Assembly: GCA_913009765.1 (NCBI GenBank)
Contig: CAJVYT010000237.1
Location: forward strand, 1 to 6,795
Direction: 5' to 3'
Source: an uncultured candidate division Zixibacteria bacterium
Lineage (GTDB): Bacteria; Zixibacteria; MSB-5A5; GN15; FEB-12
DNA: 6,795 bases
A program made the position numbers and the translations under genes. Position 1 is the first letter of the stretch. Every line of letters starts with the position of its first letter. Positions 1 through 5,724 of this stretch are shown one piece after another. The notes beneath the pieces are model-generated. The model did no database searches. It saw nothing but the letters and a program-made list of their open reading frames with translations, and was not told where the DNA came from.

Positions 1-254
1 AGATCTGTATCAAGGCCTGCATGTCGTTGGTTTGGGGTGACATATTGAATGCCACTGTGACGATGTTCATCGTTGTACCACTGAACAAAACGATGCACCC
101 ACTGTCGCGCTTCCTGCAGGCTAACGAATGGCTTAGATGGATAGGCCGGTATGTATTTCAAGGTGCGGAACAGGCTTTCTGAATACGGGTTATCATCACT
201 CACTGATGGCCGACTCAGAGATGGAACGATTCCCATGTCCTGTAATGTGGCCAG
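1..254 (-). pseudogene. IS3-family transposase, C-terminal remnant (rve/DDE domain)
   Basis: Minus-strand translation from 254 down to the window edge gives the end of an IS3-family transposase (OrfB, retroviral-integrase-like core). Visible blocks are LATLQDMGIVPSLSRPSVSD, then NPYSESLFRTLKY, then WVHRFVQWYNDEHRHS and a YVTPNQRH tail. The glutamate of NPYSES is the final acidic residue of the DDE triad; the two aspartates and the whole N-terminal half are missing. Above 254 the frame stays open for a few codons but no longer looks like the family, and the DNA there looks like an integron attC arm, so 254/255 is probably the junction. No start codon, frameshift site or left inverted repeat is present. 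The remnant cannot be active and continues past the left edge. The family call is firm; the exact junction is an estimate. Confidence 0.85.
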
Positions 255-307
255 CGGAAGTCCCAGCGCATGTTTTTTATGCGCGAACTCGAACGTTTTG
301 TTAGTGC
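255..307 (-). other. attC site of the 129-aa cassette, truncated by the IS3 remnant
   Basis: On the minus strand, four bases after the stop codon of the 129-residue gene, the sequence GCACTAACAAAACG begins. Its first eight bases are the exact complement of GTTAGTGC, the core at the start of the same cassette (717-710), as expected for a cassette attC. It is followed by a palindrome with arms GCGCAT and ATGCGC around a seven-base A-rich loop (about 275-293). The right-hand arm fades out after GGGACTTCC, and the expected closing GTTRRRY core is absent; IS3 transposase sequence starts there instead. The site should therefore not recombine. The assignment rests on the core match, position and palindrome. 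Confidence 0.6.
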
Positions 308-310
308 TAT

Positions 311-700
311 TTAGCAGTTTATTAACCTTATAATAGCAACAATAGCCGTAACAAAAGCCAACGTAGTTACAACAAACCATTTCCAATGAAGTTTTATAAA
401 ACTTATAAGTGGAGTCTTAAGCCTCTTTGCTTCAATGATTCCTTCTTTTGTAAGATAGACTGACAAATTATCTGTTTTCGCGTAGCCCCTTATCTCTAGC
501 TCTTTTGCTAATACAGGAGTTAGGTTTCTGATCATATTTTTTTCTAAATGTATTATGGCTTTAGGGTTTTCATCAGCAAACTCTGTTCCAAGAGTCAACT
601 CGCCACTTTTATTAAGGTTTAGCAGTGAATCGCCATACTCTAAAGTATAGTCATCGTAAAGATAGATCAAATATTTTTTAATTAGATTTTCTGTGATCAT
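311..700 (-). CDS. Integron cassette protein of unknown function; C-terminal membrane segment
   Basis: A 129-residue protein that I do not recognise. Residues 1-97 are soluble, helical and charged; the stretch VYLTKEGIIEAKRLK (about 81-95) resembles the wing and last helix of winged-helix proteins, but this is only a resemblance. Residues 107-125 (WKWFVVTTLAFVTAIVAII) form one hydrophobic segment near the C-terminus, flanked by Lys/His before and Arg after, so a tail-anchored protein with its N-terminal part in the cytoplasm is likely. The ATG lies 15 bases inside the cassette start (GTTAGTGC, 717-710), and no clear Shine-Dalgarno sequence precedes it. No cassette promoter is evident, so it probably depends on read-through. 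Compact unknown proteins with one membrane segment are common in integron cassettes, and some such cassettes act against phages; nothing here proves that role. Confidence 0.8.
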   Translation of the reverse strand: MITENLIKKYLIYLYDDYTLEYGDSLLNLNKSGELTLGTEFADENPKAIIHLEKNMIRNLTPVLAKELEIRGYAKTDNLSVYLTKEGIIEAKRLKTPLISFIKLHWKWFVVTTLAFVTAIVAIIRLINC

Positions 701-709
701 ATTTATTTA

Positions 710-768
710 GCACTAACGTTTAAATAAGCCGCGCGTGTTTTTGCGTCGGCTTGATTTGGTTGTTAGAT
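710..768 (-). other. Intact attC recombination site
   Basis: Read on the minus strand this is a complete 59-base attC. It starts with ATCTAACAA just after the stop codon of the 325-residue gene, contains the arms TCAAGCCGACGC and GCGCGGCTTA around an A-rich loop, and ends with CGTTAGTGC, where the next cassette begins. The first core fits RYYYAAC exactly; the closing core GTTAGTG departs from GTTRRRY at its last two positions. The two inner arms pair as CAAGCCG with CGGCTT. From memory, arms and cores closely resemble the attC of class 1 integron aadA cassettes, which would need an alignment. This is the only site in the window that looks fully usable by an integron integrase. Confidence 0.88.
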
Positions 769-771
769 TTT

Positions 772-1749
772 CTATTTGCCAGGCCAAAACTCACGAGCCT
801 CATACAAATACATAAAGTCCTGGAGTTCATTTGGGACTGAAACAGGTTTTTCAATGCACCTTGTTGCGAATGTTAACGCTGTATTAACACCAAGACCGAG
901 TGCAGCCCCTATCTCAAGCGGAAACCCTGCTTTAGTAGCGCCATATATACCAAGAAGAGTAGTGAAAAATTTACTGTCTTGGATATTTAAATATAAGCTT
1001 AGAGATGTAAAGAACGTTTTCATATTGCTTTCATTTAAACATCTGGATAATTCAACAAGGGCTATATCTATTTCTTCTGATGCTTTTCTTAGCTCTCTTT
1101 GTTGATCAGGCGACGAGAGCATTTTTAGATACAAATCATCTATAGCATGCCTAAATCTTATTAGCTGTGACCTTCTTTTTTCTTTGAATTCGAGAATTTC
1201 ATTTAGTGGCGTTCCTTCATCTGGCACTGGAAGGCAGGCATATAAATTAGCCTCGAACAATTTAGCATTTGGATTATCACCAAATGGCAAATCTAGGTTG
1301 TTACATGATTGCGAAATAGTCCATGTACCAGCTCCCTTGGCTTGGAGTATTGATGCCGCTTTTACTTGTGCTAAATGATTTAATTCTGGCCAAACTGATA
1401 ATGGGGTTCCAAGTAGTATGCCGCCAGAAGGATTATCCGGTGTAGGTTTATCGAAAGAAATTAGCGCCTTTGCCTTTTTCATTTCAACTGGGCTGGGGAG
1501 ACCAGGCTTTCCAATTTCATCAGTTGTGATTCTTATGTCTTGGAGCGAAAGAACTCCAACATCACGTAAGTAGCTTAGGTCAAGTAGGTGTTCGAAATTA
1601 GGTTTTCCCATTTCGTTAGCATATGCATAGGCTATCTCGTCCCAATACAGCAAGTGCCGGCGCATTTCTTTCGCATCCAAGGTGCAATCGAAATTGAAAT
1701 ATTTTCCTTCGACTGCGACGGTTGGGCAAACAACGATTCCATGCTTCAT
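772..1749 (-). CDS. Cassette-encoded protein of unknown function (325 aa)
   Basis: A 325-residue soluble-looking protein. The start MKHGIVVCPTVAVEGKYFNF, the HLLYWDEIA block near 33-40, and the basic stretch EILEFKEKRRSQLIRFRHAI (about 184-203) recall DUF6236-type hypothetical proteins; I hold that loosely, without a search. A region from about 150 to 260 is rich in charged helices. Residues 265-297 are unusually Gly/Ala-rich and hydrophobic (GAALGLGVNTALTF), possibly a membrane-inserting or buried hairpin. There is no signal peptide. An AAGGAG sequence lies 13 bases before the ATG, longer than ideal, but the gene sits close behind its cassette start (GTTAGAT, 1781-1775) and its stop is followed at once by an attC, so the limits fit a cassette. 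No catalytic motif is visible. Function is unknown; phage defence is only a guess from the genomic setting. Confidence 0.85.
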   Translation of the reverse strand: MKHGIVVCPTVAVEGKYFNFDCTLDAKEMRRHLLYWDEIAYAYANEMGKPNFEHLLDLSYLRDVGVLSLQDIRITTDEIGKPGLPSPVEMKKAKALISFDKPTPDNPSGGILLGTPLSVWPELNHLAQVKAASILQAKGAGTWTISQSCNNLDLPFGDNPNAKLFEANLYACLPVPDEGTPLNEILEFKEKRRSQLIRFRHAIDDLYLKMLSSPDQQRELRKASEEIDIALVELSRCLNESNMKTFFTSLSLYLNIQDSKFFTTLLGIYGATKAGFPLEIGAALGLGVNTALTFATRCIEKPVSVPNELQDFMYLYEAREFWPGK

Positions 1750-1774
1750 TGGGACGCAATATCTCCTTGTGAAA

Positions 1775-1840
1775 ATCTAACGCCTTAGCTCACCTGTCGC
1801 TATGAAGCGCAGCGGAATAGCGGTCAGGTGCAGCGCCTTG
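1775..1840 (-). other. attC of the AhpD-like cassette, larger part; interrupted by the IS1111-type element
   Basis: Minus-strand reading gives CAAGGCGCTGCACCTG, a spacer, then CAGGTGAGCTAAGGCGTTAGAT. CACCTG/CAGGTG and the following CCGCT/AGCG bases pair as stem arms, and GTTAGAT is a perfect GTTRRRY core opening the next cassette (325-aa gene). The missing first core lies on the far side of the insertion: GTTCTAAC at 3468-3461, directly behind the AhpD-like gene. Rejoining the two pieces through the shared TG gives GTTCTAACAAGGCGCTGCA and onward, a normal attC layout. The element is thus inserted between the first core and the first inner arm, which should destroy the folded site. Confidence 0.82.
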
Positions 1841-1860
1841 ATACTCATTGAGCCTCCCCC

Positions 1861-1887
1861 TACAGATTAGCGCTGAGCTAAACTGTA
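1861..1887 (+). other. Hairpin in the IS1111-type transposase leader
   Basis: TACAG-a-TTAGC-gctga-GCTAA-a-CTGTA forms a near-perfect 10-bp stem broken by one A/A mismatch, with a 5-base loop. It lies between the left end of the element and the ribosome binding site. The second copy has the same sequence at 6586-6612. A leader hairpin could limit translation from transcripts entering from outside, as known for some other ISs, or could be recognised at the DNA level. It has no U-tract, so it is not a standard terminator. Confidence 0.6.
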
Positions 1888-1916
1888 AGGTCACCAAACC
1901 AAACGGAGAAAGCCCA

Positions 1917-2960
1917 ATGAACTTTTACAATAACACACACCCTTACTACTGTGGTATCGATCTTCATGCCAGAATGCTTTACGTATGCATACTGGATTAC
2001 CATGGGAATACCTGTGTACATAAAGAAATATCAGCCAATCCTGAAAAGCTACGCAAAATTCTTGAGCCTTACATAGGTAATATCGTGGTGGGTGTCGAGT
2101 GTATGCACTGCTGGTACTGGGTCGCTGACTTCTGTGATGATGCAGGTATTGACTTCATCCTCGGCCATGCCCTGTACATGAAAGCCATTCATGGCGGCAA
2201 AGCGAAAAATGATCGTATCGACTCATTTAAGATTGCCAATCTGATTCGTGGCGGTAATTTCCCAGTGGCCTACGTCTACCCAAGGAAGATGCGGGCGACC
2301 CGGGATTTGCTGCGACGACGCATGAAAATCGTACGGCATGGGGCTGATCTGAAAGCCCATGTGGCAAATACCACCAGCCAGTACAATCTGCCGCCCAATA
2401 AAGTCAACCTGAAGAACAAAGAAGCCCGTGAACAACTGAAATCAACTTTTCCTGAACGGTCTGTACAAAAAAATATAGATTTAGATATGGTTATCCTGGA
2501 CTGCTATGCAGAGCAGCTAAGCAAAGTGGAATGGTATATCCAGCAGCAGGCCAAACAACACAAGCCCAGCCATTTTCATCTCTTAAAAAGTGTCTGGGGT
2601 ATCGGCCCTATTCTGGCACTCACCATCATCTATGAAATCGGCGAGATCGAACGGTTTGAGTCTGTACAGAAATTTGCTTCTTATGCCAGGCTAGTTAAAT
2701 GCAAAGCAGAATCAGCTGGCAAGACCTATGGGACACAAGGTAACAAGATTGGTAACGCCCATCTGAAGTGGGCATTCTCTGAAGCCGCTGTTCTGTATTT
2801 GCGTGGCAACAAAAAAGCGCAGAAATACTTATTGAAACTGCAAAAAAGGATGAGCAAGGCTAAAGCACTTTCTGCATTGGCTCATAAACTAGGCCGCTGC
2901 GTTTATTTCATGCTGAAAAATGAGACGGTATTCGATGAAACACGCTTCTTAAAGGGTTAG
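1917..2960 (+). CDS. IS110-family transposase (DEDD recombinase, IS1111 group)
   Basis: A 347-residue RNA-guided DNA recombinase of IS110 type. The N-terminal RuvC-like DEDD domain shows D15 (CGIDLH), E61 (VGVECM), and D99 and D102 (KNDRID). A charged helical linker spans about 120-215. The C-terminal Tnp domain begins with LLKSVWGIGPILALTII (about 222-238), a helix-hairpin-helix-like motif of Transposase_20, and carries KAESAGKTYGTQGNKIGN (263-280), in which S266 is the likely nucleophile. The frame is open from an upstream ATG at 1848, but that codon lies within the terminal repeat; ATG 1917 follows GGAG (1905-1908) with 8-base spacing and starts a normal family N-terminus. Length is normal and no frameshift is seen, so it is probably active. 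Transcription runs opposite to the cassettes. Confidence 0.93.
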   Translation: MNFYNNTHPYYCGIDLHARMLYVCILDYHGNTCVHKEISANPEKLRKILEPYIGNIVVGVECMHCWYWVADFCDDAGIDFILGHALYMKAIHGGKAKNDRIDSFKIANLIRGGNFPVAYVYPRKMRATRDLLRRRMKIVRHGADLKAHVANTTSQYNLPPNKVNLKNKEAREQLKSTFPERSVQKNIDLDMVILDCYAEQLSKVEWYIQQQAKQHKPSHFHLLKSVWGIGPILALTIIYEIGEIERFESVQKFASYARLVKCKAESAGKTYGTQGNKIGNAHLKWAFSEAAVLYLRGNKKAQKYLLKLQKRMSKAKALSALAHKLGRCVYFMLKNETVFDETRFLKG

Positions 2961-3459
2961 TCACGCAATGGGGTGAGCTGGACACCTAACTGGACAACGC
3001 TTTTAATTAAGCAGGTCGAATGTCTTTAAAGCATGATGCACAATTGGCTATAAGCCATTTCAACCATCGGCTTTTACATCTCATGACCTGAGCCAGTCGT
3101 TTTGATTAGACACCCCATTGGCGTGCATTAATGCAATGAACAAAGTCGTTTACACCTGAACTGAGCCTGAAACTAACTGGGTAGGCAATGCTTGCTTAAA
3201 CCCGCCTCTTTGAATAGCGCCAGAACCAGGTTAACCGATGAATGTCTAGTGGCCCTGTAAACGTTTATGGATAAACAAAAATTACAGGCTGTGGTGAGAC
3301 CGCAGTAGGTAGAGACCCTCGTGTGTGTTTGCTGTAAGCGACTGACTTAACAGCTACATTGACAGATGAAGTAGCCGATTTTGCTCATTGATTTATTTTT
3401 GGTTAATCACTTAACCGAAATAAATACTAATGCCTGTTGACAGGATTACGGCTCATATG
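2961..3459 (+). ncRNA. Candidate guide RNA (bridge RNA/seekRNA) locus of the IS1111-type element
   Basis: About 500 bp without a credible gene between the transposase stop and the right end. IS1111-group elements are known to encode the guide RNA downstream of the transposase. The sequence is rich in nested complementarity: CACGCAATGGGGTG (2962-2975) pairs with CACCCCATTGGCGTG (3111-3125) with one bulge. Inside it, ACTGG (2989-2993) pairs with CCAGT (3093-3097) and CAGGTC (3012-3017) with GACCTG (3085-3090). A small hairpin TGGCT-ata-AGCCA follows near 3045. These enclose a folded unit of about 165 nt, near the size of known bridge RNAs. A second hairpin sits at 3392-3424. Exact RNA ends, and whether one or two RNAs are made, cannot be told. 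Confidence 0.5.
3392..3424 (+). repeat. Strong inverted repeat near the right end of the IS1111-type element
   Basis: TTTATTT (3392-3398) pairs with AAATAAA (3418-3424), and GGTTAA (3401-3406) with TTAACC (3411-3416), around the four-base loop TCAC. A small TT/G bulge separates the two stem parts. A shorter hairpin, CCTG-ttga-CAGG, follows at about 3433-3444. The pair lies 35-70 bases from the right end. It could be the end of the guide RNA, a weak terminator, or a recombinase recognition structure; sequence alone does not decide. Confidence 0.55.
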
Positions 3460-3468
3460 TGTTAGAAC
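3460..3468 (-). other. Displaced first core of the AhpD-like cassette attC
   Basis: Minus-strand GTTCTAAC lies two bases beyond the stop codon of the AhpD-like gene. It is the exact complement of GTTAGAAC, the core at the start of the same cassette (3795-3788 with the duplicated GTT). The rest of the attC is at 1775-1840, on the other side of the IS1111-type element. Base pairs 3460-3461 repeat the TG found at 1839-1840. Confidence 0.75.
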
Positions 3469-3470
3469 AT

Positions 3471-3767
3471 TTATTCAAATTCACTTAAATTTAGTTCAAA
3501 TTCAGTTAATACTTCTTGTGTTTGAAGTTTCTTTTGACCTGCAGAAACAGCCATAACTTTAGCTAGAACTTCATTTATTTCGCCTTTAAGAATACCAGCT
3601 TTCTTTGCTTTTATGAGGTAGTAATTTGTACAAGGTTGACAATTCATAGCAATGGCGGCAGATAAACCAACTAGTATTTCAGTTTTTCTATCCAGGAACT
3701 CATTCTCATGTGTTGATTCATAGAATGAGTTATATGCAGCATTCTGTTTGTCGGTGAGTATATCCAT
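3471..3767 (-). CDS. Carboxymuconolactone decarboxylase / AhpD-like protein
   Basis: A 98-residue protein of the CMD/AhpD-like superfamily, small helical proteins whose members include peroxidase-partner thiol enzymes and lactone decarboxylases. The core motif is visible: E30, then LSAAIAMNCQPCTNYY (35-50) with the redox-type cysteine pair C43 and C46, followed by a helix ending EVLAKVMAVSAGQ (66-78). AhpD-type sites usually read CxxCxxxH; here the last position is Y50, so peroxidase-type proton relay may be altered. The length suits a single-domain member. The ATG lies about 28 bases inside the cassette start, behind a weak AAAGAA ribosome site. It is a lone cassette gene without a visible promoter, now just downstream of and co-directional with the IS1182 transposase, so read-through from that element is its likeliest source of transcript. 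The substrate is unknown. Confidence 0.82.
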   Translation of the reverse strand: MDILTDKQNAAYNSFYESTHENEFLDRKTEILVGLSAAIAMNCQPCTNYYLIKAKKAGILKGEINEVLAKVMAVSAGQKKLQTQEVLTEFELNLSEFE

Positions 3768-3792
3768 TTTCTTTATTCTATTTTGTTGTTCT

Positions 3793-3795
3793 AAC
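3793..3795. repeat. Target duplication AAC, left copy (IS1182 element)
   Basis: AAC flanks the 18-bp inverted end on this side and recurs at 5615-5617 on the other. On the cassette-sense strand it is GTT, the invariant part of the attC core, so the element entered exactly at the integrase crossover core. A 3-bp match alone could be chance; the restored attC supports it. Confidence 0.6.
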
Positions 3796-3813
3796 GAGGC
3801 TGTAGAAAAACCC
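3796..3813. repeat. IS1182 terminal inverted repeat, distal to the transposase start
   Basis: GAGGCTGTAGAAAAACCC matches the complement of 5597-5614 at all 18 positions. Beyond it the two ends share only scattered bases. Confidence 0.9.
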
Positions 3814-3979
3814 TGTTTCCAGAACGGTCTGTGTGAACGTCTAGTTTTTTGAATTCTCTAACCAATCCAACACAGCCTTTTCTGATTTTAGTCATTTCGT
3901 TTCCTTACTGGCTATCTACTCTAAACCATAACATAGAGCATTACAGTCTGCATTCTCAATGCCACACTGTATCTCTCAG

Positions 3980-5542
3980 TCATGCAGCCATCCTTCCATA
4001 ATGATTTAACTTCTCTATGTTATGAATCAGGCAATACAGTTGCCACTGACCCTGGACTTTCTTTTTACCGCGTAAGCTAAATCGATTAAGTCGTTTGTTT
4101 GTGCCTATGTTTCCAAAGACAGGTTCAACAACAGACATTCTATGGCTGTATATCTGTTTGCCTTTTTGGCTGTCAACACGGCCCTTCATCCAGTCGGTAT
4201 AGTTTGCATCTCTCTTGCCTTTTTCGAGTATGAAAGATACCTGTCGCCCATGCCCCTTTCTTGTATCAGCTGATGAAGGGTTCCTCATGCAATGGGTTTT
4301 TATTTTACATGCTCGGCACTTGCTTATTCTGCCTTCAAAAAACAGCTTATGATGATTATGCACATCTCTGCCTTCTCGCTTTAACCACATACTAAAACCA
4401 GACGGGCAGGTACAGGTCTTATTCACCGCATCCAGTTCAAACTCACTTGAGGGTATTCGTTTTGATTTCTGATTATACTGTTTGCGTTTCCCGTATTTTG
4501 TTTTCTGCTCTTTGAACTTTGGATCGCGTGAGCGGAACTTATTGTCTGGGATATACGCATTGATTTCATTCTCATGCAGGTACTTCATATTGGCTTCATT
4601 GGCAAAACCGGTATCGGCCGTTATGACTGTCCCCGCTGAATAAATATCCTCGTTGATACCCAACTGCTTAAACCGTTTCTGAATACTCTTTAATACCGGC
4701 TGCAAGGTATGCTGCTCCTGCCCTGCACCAAAGGCCTGGGCATCAACAATAACCTGATGCTTTTTATCGACGGCTGCAACACCGTTAAATCCCTGAATCG
4801 TACCTTTGCTGGTCGTCATCTTGGCACTTTCATTGTCGGTAATGTTACTCTTTACTTCCTTTTTTCTTTTTCCCGCGCCCATCCGTGGGCTGTTGTGCTT
4901 TAGGAATTGATCTATTTTATCACTGGCTTTATTCAGCGTTTCTATGCTTTGTTCTGTTCGACGTTGACGTTCATCATACGAGGATTCATTTTTATCCTGC
5001 TTCTTCTGCTCGGTAACATGGTAATGAATCTGACGTCTTATCTTGTCGCGCTTTTGTGCCAGCTCCTTGAAGGTTCCTGACCATTCCTTTGCCGCATCTG
5101 AGGGCATCTTACAGCCATCAATGGCAAACAGTTCGTTGCCGAGCAACCCTTCTTCAGAACAGATCAGTAATACCTGTTCAAACAAAGCCTCTATCTCTTT
5201 ACCCTTGCTGCTAACAAATCCTGCAAGCGTTGTGTAGTGGGGAACGGTATCACAGGACAGGGCTTTAAAAATTATATTTGTCTCACAACACCATTGCATT
5301 TCCCGGCTTGAGGTAATGCCTTTGGAATAGGAAAACAGAATTATCTTTAATAATACTGCCGGGGCATAAGCAGGGCGGCCATTGCTTTCATTTTTATATG
5401 AAGGATAAAAAACGGAAAGATCCAGTTTGTTCTCGATAAGATGATGGATCGCATGTTCGAAGCTACCAGGCTGTAATTGATCCTGGTAATTGATCACAAC
5501 CATAGCACTTTGATTATGGTCGTAGGGGATGAACTTTGGCAT
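3980..5542 (-). CDS. IS1182-family DDE transposase
   Basis: A 520-residue transposase that cuts and joins the element's ends. The N-terminal part (about 15-130, DUF772-like) includes GRPAYAPAVLLKIILFSYSKG, characteristic of IS5/IS1182-type enzymes. Catalytic residues are D142 (FAIDGCKMPSD), D310 (VITADTGFANEAN) and E473 (SVVEPVFGNIGTNKRLNRF). A long basic, Lys-rich insert covers about 150-240. Before the glutamate lie cysteines C377, C379, C409, C412 and C418 (CTC and CRACKIKTHC), a probable zinc-binding cluster typical of this family. ATG 5542 is preferred over the TTG at 5545: it is 7 bases from GGAGG, while the TTG is only 4. A possible extended -10 (TGATAAAAT, 5578-5570) precedes it. Length is normal, with no frameshift. 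The gene reads in the same direction as the cassettes. Confidence 0.93.
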   Translation of the reverse strand: MPKFIPYDHNQSAMVVINYQDQLQPGSFEHAIHHLIENKLDLSVFYPSYKNESNGRPAYAPAVLLKIILFSYSKGITSSREMQWCCETNIIFKALSCDTVPHYTTLAGFVSSKGKEIEALFEQVLLICSEEGLLGNELFAIDGCKMPSDAAKEWSGTFKELAQKRDKIRRQIHYHVTEQKKQDKNESSYDERQRRTEQSIETLNKASDKIDQFLKHNSPRMGAGKRKKEVKSNITDNESAKMTTSKGTIQGFNGVAAVDKKHQVIVDAQAFGAGQEQHTLQPVLKSIQKRFKQLGINEDIYSAGTVITADTGFANEANMKYLHENEINAYIPDNKFRSRDPKFKEQKTKYGKRKQYNQKSKRIPSSEFELDAVNKTCTCPSGFSMWLKREGRDVHNHHKLFFEGRISKCRACKIKTHCMRNPSSADTRKGHGRQVSFILEKGKRDANYTDWMKGRVDSQKGKQIYSHRMSVVEPVFGNIGTNKRLNRFSLRGKKKVQGQWQLYCLIHNIEKLNHYGRMAA

Positions 5543-5596
5543 CAATGACCCTCCTTTTTGATGCGCTTGATTTTATCACCTTACAGGCTGTTTATT

Positions 5597-5614
5597 GGGT
5601 TTTTCTACAGCCTC
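5597..5614. repeat. IS1182 terminal inverted repeat, promoter-proximal end
   Basis: GGGTTTTTCTACAGCCTC is the perfect complement of 3796-3813. Just inside it, AGGCTGT (5585-5591) is also the complement of ACAGCCT in the repeat, giving a small secondary palindrome at this end only. Confidence 0.9.
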
Positions 5615-5617
5615 AAC
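5615..5617. repeat. Target duplication AAC, right copy (IS1182 element)
   Basis: Partner of the AAC at 3793-3795; it belongs to the attC core (GTT on the cassette-sense strand). Confidence 0.6.
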
Positions 5618-5698
5618 GTCTCGCATCACCGGCAAAATAAAGATGCAGAGCGTAGCGGCGCAGCTTTATTTTGTCCGAGTGCATGTGATTGTTATGCC
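5615..5698 (-). other. attC of the toxin-antitoxin cassette, split at its closing core by the IS1182 element
   Basis: On the minus strand the site opens with GGCATAACAATCACATGCAC, has long arms ACAAAATAAAG (5674-5664) and CTTTATTTTGCC (5642-5631) around a GC-rich loop, and closes with GATGCGAGACGTT at 5615, where the IS1182 element interrupts. The missing AGAAC lies beyond the element at 3792-3788. The opening GGCATAAC is the exact complement of the cassette's starting core GTTATGCC (6506-6499). About 84 bp of site plus the displaced bases make a normal longer attC. Confidence 0.82.
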
Positions 5699-5724
5699 AA
5701 TATTTCAGCAACTAACAAAATTTG

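Larger units (their letters stand above)
1841..3459 (+). mobile_element. IS110-family (IS1111-type) insertion sequence, complete, inserted in an attC
   Basis: This element of about 1.62 kb carries one transposase (1917-2960) and roughly 500 bp of non-coding DNA downstream. The left limit is set by the second copy: sequences agree from 6566 rightward (1841 here), and both have GCGCCTTG immediately outside. The right limit is set by the broken attC: its core resumes as GTTAGAAC at 3461. Subterminal inverted repeats TGAGCC (1849-1854) and GGCTCA (3450-3455) lie inside short unequal tails, typical of the IS1111 group. TG occurs at 1839-1840 and again at 3460-3461, consistent with a shared recombination core and no other target duplication. 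IS1111 relatives that target attC sites are known (the IS1111-attC group); this behaves as one. The right end is inferred and could be off by one or two bases. Confidence 0.88.
3796..5614 (-). mobile_element. IS1182-family insertion sequence, complete
   Basis: The element is 1,819 bp, bounded by perfect 18-bp inverted repeats GAGGCTGTAGAAAAACCC (3796-3813) and its complement (5597-5614), and by AAC duplications. It holds one intact transposase gene (5542-3980). About 166 bp between the gene's stop and the left end (3814-3979) hold nothing I can name, and about 54 bp lie between the right repeat and the start codon. Removing the element and one AAC restores GAGACGTTAGAAC on the minus strand, a proper attC end. 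Intact ends and gene suggest it is recent and possibly still active. Confidence 0.92.

Noticed and set aside
151..333. Plus-strand open frame of 60 residues.
   Set aside because: It runs opposite the IS3 transposase remnant and the truncated attC; the minus-strand reading is clearly the real one.
776..1788. Plus-strand open frames at 776-1105, 1184-1378 and 1588-1788.
   Set aside because: They lie opposite the 325-residue minus-strand gene, lack ribosome sites and show no recognisable protein features.
1848..1916. An upstream start for the IS1111-type transposase, adding 23 residues.
   Set aside because: No ribosome site precedes it, it overlaps the terminal repeat and leader hairpin, and the extra residues are unlike IS110 N-termini. 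ATG 1917 has a well-placed GGAG.
3281..3291. TTACAGGCTGT, shared with 5581-5591 inside the IS1182 end.
   Set aside because: An 11-bp match without flanking similarity or an inverted partner nearby; treated as chance.
3305..3318. GTAGGTAGAGACCC as right inverted repeat of the IS1111-type element (10 of 14 matches to the complement of 1850-1863).
   Set aside because: It would leave the attC core at 3461 unexplained by about 140 bp; GGCTCA at 3450-3455, beside the restored attC, fits both ends.
3345..3468. A long attC of about 124 bp between GTTCTAAC (3468-3461) and GTTAAGT (3351-3345), with a central hairpin.
   Set aside because: The core at 3461-3468 joins far better to the attC half at 1775-1840, and IS1111-type repeats (TGAGCC/GGCTCA) fall inside this stretch. 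It is better read as the right end of the IS.
5543..5545. TTG start of the IS1182 transposase, one codon before the ATG.
   Set aside because: The ribosome site GGAGG is only 4 bases from TTG but 7 from ATG 5542; ATG is the better start.
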